A stretch of 64,000 nt of DNA from Salinigranum rubrum (GTDB lineage: Archaea > Halobacteriota > Halobacteria > Halobacteriales > Haloferacaceae): the NCBI RefSeq assembly GCF_002906575.1, contig NZ_CP026309.1:3596001-3660000 (forward strand), written 5' to 3'. Numbering within the stretch: position 1 is the first letter of the stretch; each line of letters opens with the position of its first letter. Below the pieces are notes generated by a model. It was not told where the DNA came from. It was given only the letters and a program-made list of their open reading frames with translations, and made no database searches. This document shows, piece after piece, positions 17,998 through 26,919 of the stretch. The translations under genes and the position numbers were made by a program.

Positions 17998-19168
17998 GAC
18001 CCCACCTCCGCGGCCCGCTCGAACACGTGGACCGTGACGCCGCCTCCGGACCCGCCGACGTTGTGCGTGAGACCGTACTGCGGGTCGTCGGTCTGGACCG
18101 CCGCCTTCCCGCGGAACTGCTTGAACGCCTCGACGACCTGTCCCGTCCCCGTCGCGCCGATGGGGTGACCCTTCGACTTGAGGCCGCCGCTGGTGTTCAC
18201 CGGCAGGTCGCCGTCGGGGTCGGTGCGGCCCTCCCGGAGGAGTTCACCGGCGCCACCGGGGTCGCAGAAGCCGAGATCCTCGTACGCGAGCAGTTCCGCG
18301 ATGGCGAAGCAGTCGTGGACCTCCGCGAAGTCGAGGTCGGTCGGGGAGACCCCGGCCTCCTCGTAGGCGCGCTCGGCGGCGGTTCGCGTCGCCGGAATCG
18401 AGGTCAGCGAGGGGCGCTGAAAGAGGCCGACGCGACCGCTGGCCGCGCCGACGCCCGCGATTTTGATGGGTTCGTCCGAGAGCTTTCGAGCCAGGTCCTC
18501 GCTCGCGACGAGGACGGCGCTCGCGCCGTCGGTCGTCGGACAGCAGTGGTAGAGGTTCAGCGGGTCCGCGACCGAGGGCGCGTTCATCGCGTCCTCCAGC
18601 GTGCACTCGAAGCCGAGGTGGGCGTCGGGGTTCTGCGCGCCGTTCGAGTGGTTCTTCACGGCGACGCGCGAGAGGTCCTCCGTCGTCGTGCCGTACTCGG
18701 CCATGTGCGCGCTCGCCATCTGTGCGTACACGCCGGCGAAGGTCGTTCCCGAGAGACGCTCCCACTCGGTCTCCCCGGAGACGCCGAGCCACCACTTCGT
18801 GTGGTCGCCGCTCGTGTCGGTCATCACCTCGTACCCCCGGCGAGGACGAGGTCGGCCATCCCTGCCCGCACCGCGGCGACGGCGTTCCGGAGCGCGTAGC
18901 CGCTGGAAGCGCAGGCGTTCTCGACGCGGGTCGTCGGAATCCCGTGGAGCCCCAGGTGTTCGGTGACGGCGGGGCCGCTGAGGCCGATCTGTCGGCCGCC
19001 GACGCCGAGCGTTCCGACGAACGCCTCGGTTATCTCGCTGGGGTCGACGTCGCCGTCGACGCTCCCCAGACAGCGGTCGAACGCGGTGTCGAAGAGGGAC
19101 CGGTACGTCTCGTCCGGGAACGACCCGAACGGCGACTGCCCGGCCCCGATGAGGTACGCATCGCCCAT
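17994..19168 (-). CDS. Thiolase family protein (SCP-x/acetyl-CoA acetyltransferase-like), frame interrupted
   Basis: About 391 residues after one base is restored. The active-site Cys86 is in ENACASSGY, the second-half His in EVHDCFAIAEL, and the C-terminal Gly/His motif in KSKGHPIGATGTGQ. The family either condenses two acyl-CoAs or cleaves 3-oxoacyl-CoA with CoA. Pairing with a DUF35 partner resembles the BbsAB benzoylsuccinyl-CoA thiolase and archaeal acetoacetyl-CoA thiolase complexes. The frame breaks at the five-C run 18834-18838. A sixth base joins LVLAGG to YEVMTDTSGDH. Start ATG 19168 (MGDAYLIGAGQSPFG) is the usual N-terminus. Its downstream gene is the HMGS-DUF35 fusion, overlapping by four bases. 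Confidence 0.87.
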
Positions 19169-19567
19169 CGTGTCTCTCCCGTCGCGGTCGGTGTAGAAAA
19201 GCGTGTGGACCGGGAGCAGTAGTCGGAGAGGGGACAGTGGAGAAGTCGAACACGCCTCGAAAGCCCCCGCTCTCTCGGCTCCCGGGACTCGCTGCGCGCG
19301 CTCGCTTCGCTCGCGTGCGTGTCTCGTCCGGGTTCGCCGAGAGACCGGCCCCTTTCAGTCCCACCCGTCCCGGTTCGTTCGGCTACGTCGACTTGGGCTG
19401 AACGGTCCCGTCGAGGTGGTTCGGAACGGGAGGAACAGGAACGGTTCGGCCGAACGGTGTCGAGCCACCGTAGGACGCGCGGACGCGTCAGTCGGGAGAC
19501 ACCAGCCGGTTCCGGCACGGGTCGGCGTCGAGAAAGCGTTATAGTGCTGGCGGGGACTGTGAGTATC
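19169..19567. other. Gene-free 399-base divergent region between thiolase and livG
   Basis: It contains the TATA box of livG at 19538. The thiolase promoter should lie near 19195 on the minus strand. A short GC-rich alternating tract (gctgcgcgcgctcgcttcgctcgcg, 19289-19313 approximately) can form a hairpin. I see no small gene or RNA gene. Confidence 0.45.
19538..19545 (+). promoter_or_regulatory. TATA box of livG
   Basis: gttatagt sits 23-30 bases before ATG 19568, with AAAG just upstream as a possible BRE. A leaderless transcript is expected, and this supports ATG 19568 over longer frames. Confidence 0.45.
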
Positions 19568-20293
19568 ATGTTATCAGTGACCGACCTCCGCAAGGAGTTC
19601 GGGGGGCTGGTCGCGGTCGACGACGTCAGCTTCGACATCGGTGACGGGGAGATCGTCGGCCTCATCGGCCCCAACGGCGCCGGCAAGACGACGCTGTTCA
19701 ACACCATCACGAGCGTCCACGAACCCGAACCGGGTGCGCGAATCGAGTTCGACGGAACCGACGTCGTCGGCCTCGACACCCACCTCATCGCCCGGCGCGG
19801 ACTCGTCCGCACGTTTCAGATCGTCCGCGTGTTCGACGAGATGACCGTCCTGGAGAACGCGGCGGCCGGCGCGATGTTCGGCTCCGACGCCTCGCCCTCG
19901 ACCGAGGAGGCCAGAGAGCGCGGTCGGGAGGCGCTCGAATTCATCGGTCTCGACGACAAGGCCGACACCCTCGCCAGCAACCTCCCCATCGCCCAGAAGA
20001 AGCAACTCGAACTCGCGCGGGCGCTCGCCTCGGAGCCGCGACTGCTCCTCCTCGACGAGATCGCGAGCGGACTCACGCCGGGCGAAATCGCGGGGCTCAC
20101 GGACACGATCCGTCGACTTCGTGACGAACGCGGCGTGAGCGTCTTCTGGATCGAACACATCATGGACGCCATCATGGGCGTCGCCGACCGCATCATCGTC
20201 CTGAACTCCGGCAAGAAAATCGCGGAGGGCACCCCCGAGCAGATCCGCGCGAACGAGACGGTCATCGAGGCGTACCTGGGGGACGAAGCGTGA
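19568..20293 (+). CDS. livG: Branched-chain-amino-acid-type ABC transporter ATPase (LivG-like)
   Basis: The protein has 241 residues. It has Walker A GPNGAGKTT, a Q-loop region, an atypical signature (NLPIAQKKQLELARAL in place of LSGGQ), Walker B LLLLDEIASGL, and a switch His in WIEHIMDAI. The long segment after the Q-loop (RTFQIVRVFDEMTVLENA) and the C-terminus ETVIEAYLG are typical of LivG, which pairs with LivF on the cytoplasmic side of a LivH/LivM permease. Such transporters also import aromatic acids in several bacteria. Here the gene sits inside an aromatic/acyl-CoA gene region. It overlaps livF by four bases. Confidence 0.92.
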   Translation: MLSVTDLRKEFGGLVAVDDVSFDIGDGEIVGLIGPNGAGKTTLFNTITSVHEPEPGARIEFDGTDVVGLDTHLIARRGLVRTFQIVRVFDEMTVLENAAAGAMFGSDASPSTEEARERGREALEFIGLDDKADTLASNLPIAQKKQLELARALASEPRLLLLDEIASGLTPGEIAGLTDTIRRLRDERGVSVFWIEHIMDAIMGVADRIIVLNSGKKIAEGTPEQIRANETVIEAYLGDEA

Positions 20294-20982
20294 TCGAAGT
20301 CGACGAAATCGACGTCTCGTACGGGAACATTCAGGTGCTGTGGGACCTCTCGTTCCACATCTCCGAAGAGGACAGCGTCGTCGCCATCGTCGGGCCCAAC
20401 GGCGCGGGGAAGTCGACGCTCCTCAGAGTGATGTCCGGCCTCCACCCCGTCGACGACGGGCGCGTCACCGCCTGGGGGGAGGACGTGGCCGGGATGGACC
20501 CCTCCGAGGTCGTCAGACAGGGGTTCGTCCACGTCTCCGAGGAGCGCAACCTCTTCGGCGACATGACCGTCCGCGAGAACCTCGAAATGGGAGCGTACAC
20601 GAAGCGCGCCGAACTCCGCGAGACGATGCGAGAGGTGTTCGAACTCTTCCCCATCCTCGAAGAGCGCCAAGAGCAGCGGGCAGGCTCGATGAGCGGCGGC
20701 CAACAGCAGATGCTCGCCATCGGCCGGGGACTGATGGCTCGCCCGAAGATCCTCGCGCTCGACGAACCGTCGGAGGGCCTCGCCCCCCAGATCACGACCC
20801 GGGTGTTCGAGAAGATAGAGGAGATCAGCGACGAGGTGACCGTCCTCCTCGTCGAACAGCACGTCCACAAGGCGCTCGGACTGGCCGAGCGCGCCTACCT
20901 CTTGGAGAACGGCGAGATGGTCACCGAGGACACCGGTGCGGCGCTCCTCGAATCCGAGCACATCAAGCAAGCGTATCTCTAA
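20290..20982 (+). CDS. livF: Branched-chain-amino-acid-type ABC transporter ATPase (LivF-like)
   Basis: The protein has 230 residues with Walker A GPNGAGKST, signature MSGGQQQMLAIGR, Walker B ILALDEPSEGL and switch His in LLVEQHVHKAL. The C-terminal EHIKQAYL is typical of LivF. It forms a heterodimer with the upstream LivG, with which it overlaps (GTGA), so GTG at 20290 is the start. The permease and binding-protein genes are on the opposite strand a short distance on, so the transporter is split into two transcription units. Confidence 0.92.
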   Translation: MIEVDEIDVSYGNIQVLWDLSFHISEEDSVVAIVGPNGAGKSTLLRVMSGLHPVDDGRVTAWGEDVAGMDPSEVVRQGFVHVSEERNLFGDMTVRENLEMGAYTKRAELRETMREVFELFPILEERQEQRAGSMSGGQQQMLAIGRGLMARPKILALDEPSEGLAPQITTRVFEKIEEISDEVTVLLVEQHVHKALGLAERAYLLENGEMVTEDTGAALLESEHIKQAYL

Positions 20983-20989
20983 CTCGCGG

Positions 20990-21442
20990 TCAGCCCGAAC
21001 GTCGGCCCGACACCTCCTCCATCGCAAGCGCGACCCGCTCGACGGCCGTAATCGGCTCCGTGGGCGGGAAGAGACTGGGGAACCACGCGTTGTCGTCCAT
21101 CACCGACTCGGCGTGGTCGCGCTCGTCCTCCGGAACCGGTTCGAGCGGGCCGCGGACGACGACGCTTCGCCACTCGAACCGCGACGCCACCGAAAAACAG
21201 CACAGCGCGGCCGACGTCGTCGTCTCGGCGAACCGGAGCTTCTCGCTGTCGTCGCCGAACCGGACGAGCGAGAGGTAACACCGCTCCCGCTCGGCGTCGT
21301 AGCCGAACGAGACGGGGACGGCGTACGACCGGCCGCCGTCCGAGAGCGCGAGCGCGCCGAACCCCTGCTCGCTGAGGAAGTCGTCTATCGCCTCGTCGGT
21401 CATCCGGGTGCCGCGGGCCTCTGCCAGGTCGTCACTGGACAT
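20990..21442 (-). CDS. Pyridoxamine-5'-phosphate-oxidase-like flavin-binding protein
   Basis: The protein has 150 residues with an FMN-binding split-barrel pattern: MTDEAIDDFLSEQGFGALAL, YAVPVSFGYD, RCYLSLVRFGDDSEKL and SVVVRGPLEPV. In archaea such proteins bind FMN or F420 or act as general reductases; none has a firm role. It lies between livF (convergent, eight bases) and livM (same strand, 80 bases). A role in transport is not evident. ATG 21442 was preferred because the longer open frame upstream is an antisense shadow of livM. Confidence 0.78.
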   Translation of the reverse strand: MSSDDLAEARGTRMTDEAIDDFLSEQGFGALALSDGGRSYAVPVSFGYDAERERCYLSLVRFGDDSEKLRFAETTTSAALCCFSVASRFEWRSVVVRGPLEPVPEDERDHAESVMDDNAWFPSLFPPTEPITAVERVALAMEEVSGRRSG

Positions 21443-21522
21443 GAACGGGAGTTCGACGGCGACGAGGATAGAACGGGGGCACGGTTCCCAGCCCGCGAGA
21501 ACGGCGCGAGGTGGAGGAGCGG

Positions 21523-22560
21523 CTACCGCCCGCCGTCGGTCGTCGGTCCGCCGCCCCCGCCCTCGCGTCCCTCGTCCATCAGGCCGAAGTCGACGAGCGT
21601 CTCGCGCGCCGAGCGGACGACGCCCCGGCGGAAGTACAAGAAGAGGACGATGAGGAGCGCGCCGAAGATGGCGGTCCGCCACGACTGGAGGTTCTGTGCG
21701 GAGGAGAGGAACTCCTCGATGGCGACGACGATGGTCGCGCCGACGACCGGGCCGAGCGTGGTGCGGAGGCCGCCGACGACGAGGACGATGAGGACGATGA
21801 CGTCGACGGCGAGGAACGTGAAGCTCCCGGGGAGGATGTACGCGGACTCCCGGGCGAAAAACGCCCCGATGAGGCCGATGAGGAACGCGCCGATGAAGCC
21901 CGCGATGGTCTTGTACCGGACGACGTCGATGCCGATGGACTCGGCGGCGATTTCGTCCTCGCGGATGGCGTCGAACGCCACGCCGTACTTCGAGTGGACG
22001 AGGCGGAGGTAGAGAAACAGCGTCAGGACGAGGAGGAGCACGACGAGGTAGTAGAGGACGAGTTTCTCCCCGACGCCGACCGCGCTGGCGACGACTTCGA
22101 GCGAGAAGTACTCGTACGGGAAGCCGGTCGAGCCGCGCGTGATGTCGCGCGCGCCGACGAACACCTCGGTGAAGACGAGTTGGAGGTTCAGCGTGAGGAT
22201 GGAGATGAGCACGACGGTGAAGTTCCGCTTGGCGGCGACCCAGCTGACGGCGAGGCCGACGAGGCCGCAGAGGACGGCCGCCGGCAGGAGCGTGAGCCAC
22301 GCGGAAACGCCGAGCGCGTCGGCCGTCAGGCCCGTCGCGTACGCGCCGAGGCCGGCGAGGCCGCCGACGAACAGGAAGAGCTGGTCGGTGTGGCCGAAGA
22401 CGATGTTGAGCGCCACCGCCAGGAGGGCGATGAGGACAAGATGCGCGAGCACGCTCTCGTAGTAGCTGCTCCCGAGCACCGGGAGCGGCGCGAGGGCGAA
22501 CACCGCGGCGACGAGGAGGACGTTCCGCGCCTCGACGCCGAAGGAGGGACGGTCGCTCAT
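21523..22560 (-). CDS. livM: Branched-chain-amino-acid-type ABC transporter permease (LivM-like)
   Basis: The protein has 345 residues with eight to ten hydrophobic helices. The conserved cytoplasmic ATPase-contact loop AFDAIREDEIAAESIGIDVVRYK (about 214-236) is the LivM signature. The tail is Gly-rich and Asp-rich. It overlaps livH by four bases (livH stop and livM ATG), so the two permeases are made together. It forms the translocation channel with LivH and is energised by LivGF. Confidence 0.92.
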   Translation of the reverse strand: MSDRPSFGVEARNVLLVAAVFALAPLPVLGSSYYESVLAHLVLIALLAVALNIVFGHTDQLFLFVGGLAGLGAYATGLTADALGVSAWLTLLPAAVLCGLVGLAVSWVAAKRNFTVVLISILTLNLQLVFTEVFVGARDITRGSTGFPYEYFSLEVVASAVGVGEKLVLYYLVVLLLVLTLFLYLRLVHSKYGVAFDAIREDEIAAESIGIDVVRYKTIAGFIGAFLIGLIGAFFARESAYILPGSFTFLAVDVIVLIVLVVGGLRTTLGPVVGATIVVAIEEFLSSAQNLQSWRTAIFGALLIVLFLYFRRGVVRSARETLVDFGLMDEGREGGGGGPTTDGGR

Positions 22561-23417
22561 GAGATCGCCTCCGGGCGGACGAGGAGCACGACGATTGCGG
22601 CGGTGAAGAGGATGATCGTGGCGATGTACGAGCCGACGAAGAAGTTGGCGAACTGGTTGACGAGGCCGAGGAGGACGCCGGCGGTGATGGCGCCGACGAG
22701 GCTCCGGACGCCGCCGACGATGGAGATGATGAGCGCGAACGTGGTGAACTGGAAGCCGCTGGCGACCGACACCGCGGAGCCGACGGCGAAGACGAGGCCG
22801 CCGAGGCCCGCGACGGCCGCCGAGAGGACGAAGATGAGCGTGCGTATCTTGCGGGGGTTCACCCCCACCAGGCGGGCCCCGCGCTCGTCTTGAAACACGG
22901 TCCGGGTGGCCTTCCCGAGGAACGTGCCCCGGAGGAAGGCGAACAGGGCGCCGAGGACCACCACGCCGATGGTGATGACGGCGAGCGAACTGCCGGTGAG
23001 GACCGCGCCGCCGAGCGAGACGGTGCCGACGTCGAGCGGGAGCGTGTACCGGGAGGGGAAGAAGTTGATGAGGACGCCGTCGAGCAACACCGTGAGTCCG
23101 AGCGTGGTGAAGATGCCGAGGAGGATGCGTTCCTCCCCTTCCGAGCGGTAGACGAGCGAGAGGAGCGTCCGGTCGACCACGAGTCCGAAGGCCGTGACGG
23201 CGACGAGCGCGACGACGGCCGCGACGACGAGCCCCTGTCCCGCGTTGACGACCACGGTGGCGACGAGGACGGTGAGGACGGCGAACGCGCCGATTGCGAG
23301 GTTGAGCACCTCGCCGAGGCCGAAGACGAGCGTGATGCCGACGCCGAGCAGGGCGAGGAACACCCCGAACGCGAGGCCGTCGACCGCGACACCCAGCAGT
23401 GTGCTGACCGTTACCAT
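22557..23417 (-). CDS. livH: Branched-chain-amino-acid-type ABC transporter permease (LivH-like)
   Basis: The protein has 286 residues with about eight hydrophobic helices. The cytoplasmic loop FQDERGARLVGVNPRKIRTLIF matches the conserved contact loop of LivH permeases. It lies downstream of the binding-protein gene (163-base gap) and overlaps livM. Together with livM and livGF it makes a complete importer. Confidence 0.92.
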   Translation of the reverse strand: MVTVSTLLGVAVDGLAFGVFLALLGVGITLVFGLGEVLNLAIGAFAVLTVLVATVVVNAGQGLVVAAVVALVAVTAFGLVVDRTLLSLVYRSEGEERILLGIFTTLGLTVLLDGVLINFFPSRYTLPLDVGTVSLGGAVLTGSSLAVITIGVVVLGALFAFLRGTFLGKATRTVFQDERGARLVGVNPRKIRTLIFVLSAAVAGLGGLVFAVGSAVSVASGFQFTTFALIISIVGGVRSLVGAITAGVLLGLVNQFANFFVGSYIATIILFTAAIVVLLVRPEAIS

Positions 23418-23580
23418 GAGTTGCTCATACCAGATGCGGTGAGTGACGTATACCTTTCGGAACTCCCAACGGTCGACCGTGAGGTAAGCGACCGTCGAGG
23501 CAGTGTGACGGCTGGCGGCGACAGGGGGCGTACCGACCGGGGTTCGTCTCCCCGGCGGGGCTGTTTCGTCCCGGGTCAGC

Positions 23581-24921
23581 TCACATGTCGGGAGCGAGCG
23601 CGGGGAGCGCGTCGGTGCGGAACTGCTCTTCGAAGCCGAAATCCCCGTCCGGGTAGTACGACGGCGCCTCCGGCGTAAGCTGGCTGTAAATCTGCACCTG
23701 GTTCGCCAGTTCGCCGTTCTCGGAGTACTGGATGGGGTTGGCGAACAGCGTGTCGAACTCGATGTTCCGGGTGGCGTCGGCGATGGCGGTCGGGTCGGCC
23801 GAGCCCGCGTCCTCGATGGCCGCCGCGATCAGTTTCCCGGTGACGTAGCCGTACGCGGTGTGGGTGTCGAACTGCGCGCTCCGCTCCTCGCCGAACCGCT
23901 GAGCGACCTCGGCGAACTCGTCGGAGTAGACGTCGGTGTTGTGGACGTGCGTGAACCCGCCCTCGAACGCGAGGTCGCCGAGCGCGCCGGCGATGACGCC
24001 CGGCGGGAAGCTCGGACCGGTGATTACCTCGGGGCTGTAGCCGAGTTCGTTTAGCTGGGTCGCGATGGAGAGCGACCCCGGCGGGTGGCCGGTCGCGATC
24101 ATCATCTCGAGGTCCTGTGGGAACTGCCGGATGAACGACCGGAAGTCGCTCGCGCTGACCGGTGCGGCGCGGATGTCGACGTCGACGCCGAAGTGCTCCT
24201 GGATGCCGCTCTCGACCGAGCGCCCCCACGCGTAGTCGCCGATGATGGCGCCGACGCGCGTGTAGCCGGCGTCCTCGACGAACGCCGCCTGCGCCTGCAT
24301 CGTCGTCGCGGCCGGGAGCAGGCCGACCCGGAACGTGTATGTCGTCTCCGGAGTGATGGCCTCGTTCGACCCGGACATGTGGAGGAAGAGCGGGACCTCC
24401 AGGTCCTGTGCCGTGCGTGCGGTCCGGATACCGACGTCAGAGGAGACGGGGCCGGTCACCGCCACGGCGCTCTCCTGTTCGACGAACCGGCGGAAGCTGG
24501 AATCGGCCGCCGCGGCGTCGCTCCCGGTGTCCGTTTCGACGACCGTCAGTTCGCGCCCCATGACGCCGCCGTCGGCGTTGATCTCCTCGACGGCGAAGGA
24601 GAGCCCGGCCTTGTGTGCGTTGCCCCACGGGGTGAACGGCCCCGAGAGCGGCTGGAGCGCGCCGATGACGAGGGGGTCACCCGACCCCCCGTCGCCGCCG
24701 CTGCTGGTGCTCTCGCCCCCGTCGCCGCCACCGTTGCTGTCGCTACCGCCGTTACCATCGCCACTACCACCACCGTCGCTGCCGCCACCGCTCTCGGTTT
24801 CGCCGCCGCCACCGCTACTTTCTCCACCGTTCCCCGAGCACCCCGCCAGGAGCCCGAGGCCGGCGACGCCACCGGTCGCTTTCAGAAACTCGCGTCTCTC
24901 GAAGTACGCCCTGTCCTTCAT
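23581..24921 (-). CDS. livK: Tat-exported substrate-binding lipoprotein of the Liv-type transporter
   Basis: The protein has 446 residues. The N-terminus has a twin-arginine motif (RREFLKATGG), a hydrophobic core and lipobox LLAGC at about residues 25-29, as usual for haloarchaeal lipoproteins, then a Ser/Gly/Asp linker to about 90. The mature part is a periplasmic-binding type I (LivK/amide-binding) domain: PLVIGALQPLSGPFTPWG, MGRELTVVETDTGSDAAAAD, and YTRVGAIIGDYAWGR. These proteins capture amino acids, amides or aromatic acids outside the cell. ATG 24921 fits the TATA box at 24944 better than the in-frame GTG at 24930. The ligand is unknown; the context suggests an aromatic acid. Confidence 0.9.
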   Translation of the reverse strand: MKDRAYFERREFLKATGGVAGLGLLAGCSGNGGESSGGGGETESGGGSDGGGSGDGNGGSDSNGGGDGGESTSSGGDGGSGDPLVIGALQPLSGPFTPWGNAHKAGLSFAVEEINADGGVMGRELTVVETDTGSDAAAADSSFRRFVEQESAVAVTGPVSSDVGIRTARTAQDLEVPLFLHMSGSNEAITPETTYTFRVGLLPAATTMQAQAAFVEDAGYTRVGAIIGDYAWGRSVESGIQEHFGVDVDIRAAPVSASDFRSFIRQFPQDLEMMIATGHPPGSLSIATQLNELGYSPEVITGPSFPPGVIAGALGDLAFEGGFTHVHNTDVYSDEFAEVAQRFGEERSAQFDTHTAYGYVTGKLIAAAIEDAGSADPTAIADATRNIEFDTLFANPIQYSENGELANQVQIYSQLTPEAPSYYPDGDFGFEEQFRTDALPALAPDM

Positions 24922-24943
24922 GAGTGTCACTATTATTCCGGGG

Positions 24944-24951
24944 ATTTATAT
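24944..24951 (-). promoter_or_regulatory. TATA box of the livKHM unit
   Basis: On the minus strand the octamer atataaat lies about 23-30 bases before ATG 24921, indicating a leaderless transcript for livK, livH and livM. Confidence 0.5.
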
Positions 24952-25075
24952 CTTTGCAGGCTGGCTTCGTGGCACACGCTGGCACGTGTCCGGGGGTCGA
25001 ATCGAGAGTCGGGGCGGGGCCGGCCGCGGGCGTCGTGGGCGACGACGGTCGGGCGTCCGCTGCCGACGGGCGTGG

Positions 25076-25083
25076 ATTTATGA
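25076..25083 (+). promoter_or_regulatory. TATA box of the CoA-transferase operon
   Basis: atttatga lies 24-31 bases before ATG 25107 in otherwise GC-rich DNA. Leaderless start is expected. Confidence 0.45.
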
Positions 25084-25106
25084 GGACTGCCCGCGGCCTC
25101 TGAGCC

Positions 25107-26000
25107 ATGCCGGCAGACAAGACGACCAGCATGGCCGAGGCCATCGGCCGGATCGACCGGGGGAGCACCGTCGCCGCCGGACTGGCGCTCGAACACGCCA
25201 TCCCCTCCGCCGCCGGGCACGAACTCATCAGACAGGGGGTCGAGGACCTGACGCTCGTCGGCCCCATCAGCGACGTCCTCTTCGACCAGTTCGTGGCCGC
25301 GGACCTCGTCTCGCAGGTACGCGCCGCGTGGGTCGGGAACGTCAGCGCCGGCAGCGGCTACAACTACCGCCGGGCGGTCGAAGGCGGGGAGATAGACGTC
25401 GAGAACCACTCGAACTTCTCCATCGCGCTCTCGCTCCACGCGGCGGAACTGGGCGTGCCGTACCTCCCGACGCGCTCGTTGCTCGGGAGCGACATCGCCG
25501 CGGAGCCGCACTTGCGCGTCACCGAGGACCCCTTCGAGGGCGAGCGGGTCGTCCAGGTTCCCGCAATCGCCCCGGACTGGACGTTCGTGCACGTCCAGCG
25601 CGCCTCGCCCGCGGGAGACGCCCACCTCTGGGGGAACACCGGCGTCACGTACGAGGGCGTCCGGGCGGCCGACCGCGTCGTCGTCACCGCCGAAGAGGTC
25701 GTCGACGAGTCGGTCATCACGAGCGACCCGAGTCGGACCCGCATCACCCGCGAGCAGGTCGACGCCGTCGTCGAGGTTCCCTTCGGCGCACATCCCTCCC
25801 CGCTCGCCGGGCGGTACCACCGCGACAACGACTTCTACCTCGAATACGCCGAGTCGACCCGCGACCCCGACGACGCGGCCGCGTGGCTCGACGAGTGGGT
25901 GTACGGCGTCGACGACCGCGCCGCGTACATGGAAAAGATCGACCGCGACCTCTCGGTCGAGGAACCGACCGTCGCCGCGGAGGTGACCTATGGCCAGTGA
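25107..26000 (+). CDS. CoA-transferase, subunit A (glutaconate/3-oxoacid family I)
   Basis: The protein has 297 residues. It resembles GctA-type alpha subunits: Gly-rich ATP-like start SMAEAIGRIDRGSTVAAGLALEH, VRAAWVGNVSAGSGYNYRRAVE, and VVVTAEEVVDESVI near the end. The alpha subunit binds CoA. The catalytic Glu is supplied by the beta subunit, whose gene overlaps by 11 bases. Family I enzymes move CoA from one acid to another, for example from succinyl-CoA or acetyl-CoA to an aromatic or dicarboxylic acid. The exact substrate pair is unknown, but the surrounding genes suggest an aryl or alkyl acid. Confidence 0.85.
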   Translation: MPADKTTSMAEAIGRIDRGSTVAAGLALEHAIPSAAGHELIRQGVEDLTLVGPISDVLFDQFVAADLVSQVRAAWVGNVSAGSGYNYRRAVEGGEIDVENHSNFSIALSLHAAELGVPYLPTRSLLGSDIAAEPHLRVTEDPFEGERVVQVPAIAPDWTFVHVQRASPAGDAHLWGNTGVTYEGVRAADRVVVTAEEVVDESVITSDPSRTRITREQVDAVVEVPFGAHPSPLAGRYHRDNDFYLEYAESTRDPDDAAAWLDEWVYGVDDRAAYMEKIDRDLSVEEPTVAAEVTYGQ

Positions 26001-26790
26001 GGGTGTGGGTGGGGACCACGAGTACACGGCGCGGGAACTGATGGTGAGCGCGGCCGCCCGCGAAATCTCCGATGGAGACGTGGCGTTCGTCGGGATGCGG
26101 TTGCCGCTCATCGCCTTCCAGGTCGCGGTCAGCACGCACGCGCCGAACGCGACGTCGGTGTTCGAGAGCGGCGTCGTCCGCGGCGACGCCGCGGAGGGCT
26201 TCATCCACACGATGTGTGACCTCCCGAACCTGAACCGCGCGGTGTCGACGACGAGGATGCTCGACGTGATGGGCCGGCTCGCCCGCGGCGACATCGACGT
26301 CGGCTTCCTCGGTGGCGCGGAGATAGACCGATACGGGAACCTCAACACAACGCGCGTCCACGCGGGCGACCGGGAGATTCGACTTCCCGGAAGCGGTGGC
26401 GCCTGCGACATCGCCTGCATGGCCGACCGGACGGTCGTCCTGATGGCGCACGAGCCCCGCCGCTTCGTCGAGCGCGTCGAATACGTCACCAGTCCCGGTC
26501 ACGGCGACGGTGGCGACTGGCGCGAGCGCGAGGGCCTCCCGGGTGGGGGTCCGAGCGCACTGGTCACGACGAAAGCGTCGTTCGGCTTCGAGGACGGCGA
26601 ACTGTACGTGAAGAGCTGTCATCCCGGCGTGAGCCTCGACGAGGTGCGCGAGGACTTCCCGTGGGACCTCCGAGCGAAGTCGGACCTCACGGGCGACGCG
26701 GGCGGAGCGGTCGAGACCACGCCCGAACCCACCGCGGAGGAACTCGACCTCATCCGGACGTTCGACCCCGACGGCTTCTGGACGCGCTGA
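25990..26790 (+). CDS. CoA-transferase, subunit B (glutaconate/3-oxoacid family I)
   Basis: The protein has 266 residues. The catalytic Glu is most likely Glu59 in SVFESGVVRGD, the ESG motif of family I CoA-transferase beta subunits, which forms a covalent glutamyl-CoA. IDVGFLGGAEIDRYGNLNTT and GSGGACDIACMADRTVVLM follow in the usual order. It starts inside the alpha-subunit gene (11-base overlap), so the two are coupled and equimolar. Together they would activate the substrate without ATP, in parallel to the AMP-forming ligase encoded just downstream. Confidence 0.86.
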   Translation: MASEGVGGDHEYTARELMVSAAAREISDGDVAFVGMRLPLIAFQVAVSTHAPNATSVFESGVVRGDAAEGFIHTMCDLPNLNRAVSTTRMLDVMGRLARGDIDVGFLGGAEIDRYGNLNTTRVHAGDREIRLPGSGGACDIACMADRTVVLMAHEPRRFVERVEYVTSPGHGDGGDWREREGLPGGGPSALVTTKASFGFEDGELYVKSCHPGVSLDEVREDFPWDLRAKSDLTGDAGGAVETTPEPTAEELDLIRTFDPDGFWTR

Positions 26791-26885
26791 GCGCCCCCGT
26801 CTCCCCACTCCGAGACCGCCTCCGTCGCGTCCGCCGGTTCGGAGGAGGCGGTTCCGCGTATCTATCCCGAACGACTAGTAGGAAC

Positions 26886-26893
26886 TACTATAT
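26886..26893 (+). promoter_or_regulatory. TATA box of the acyl-CoA ligase gene
   Basis: tactatat lies 27-34 bases before ATG 26920, so the ligase probably has its own leaderless promoter and is not only part of the CoA-transferase operon. Confidence 0.5.
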
Positions 26894-26919
26894 TCCCCGC
26901 CGAAACACTCTCCCCTGTC

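Noticed and set aside
20990-22300. A 436-codon minus-strand frame joining the flavin-binding protein to sequence under livM
   Set aside because: Only the last 150 codons have conserved sequence. The rest is the shadow of livM in another frame.
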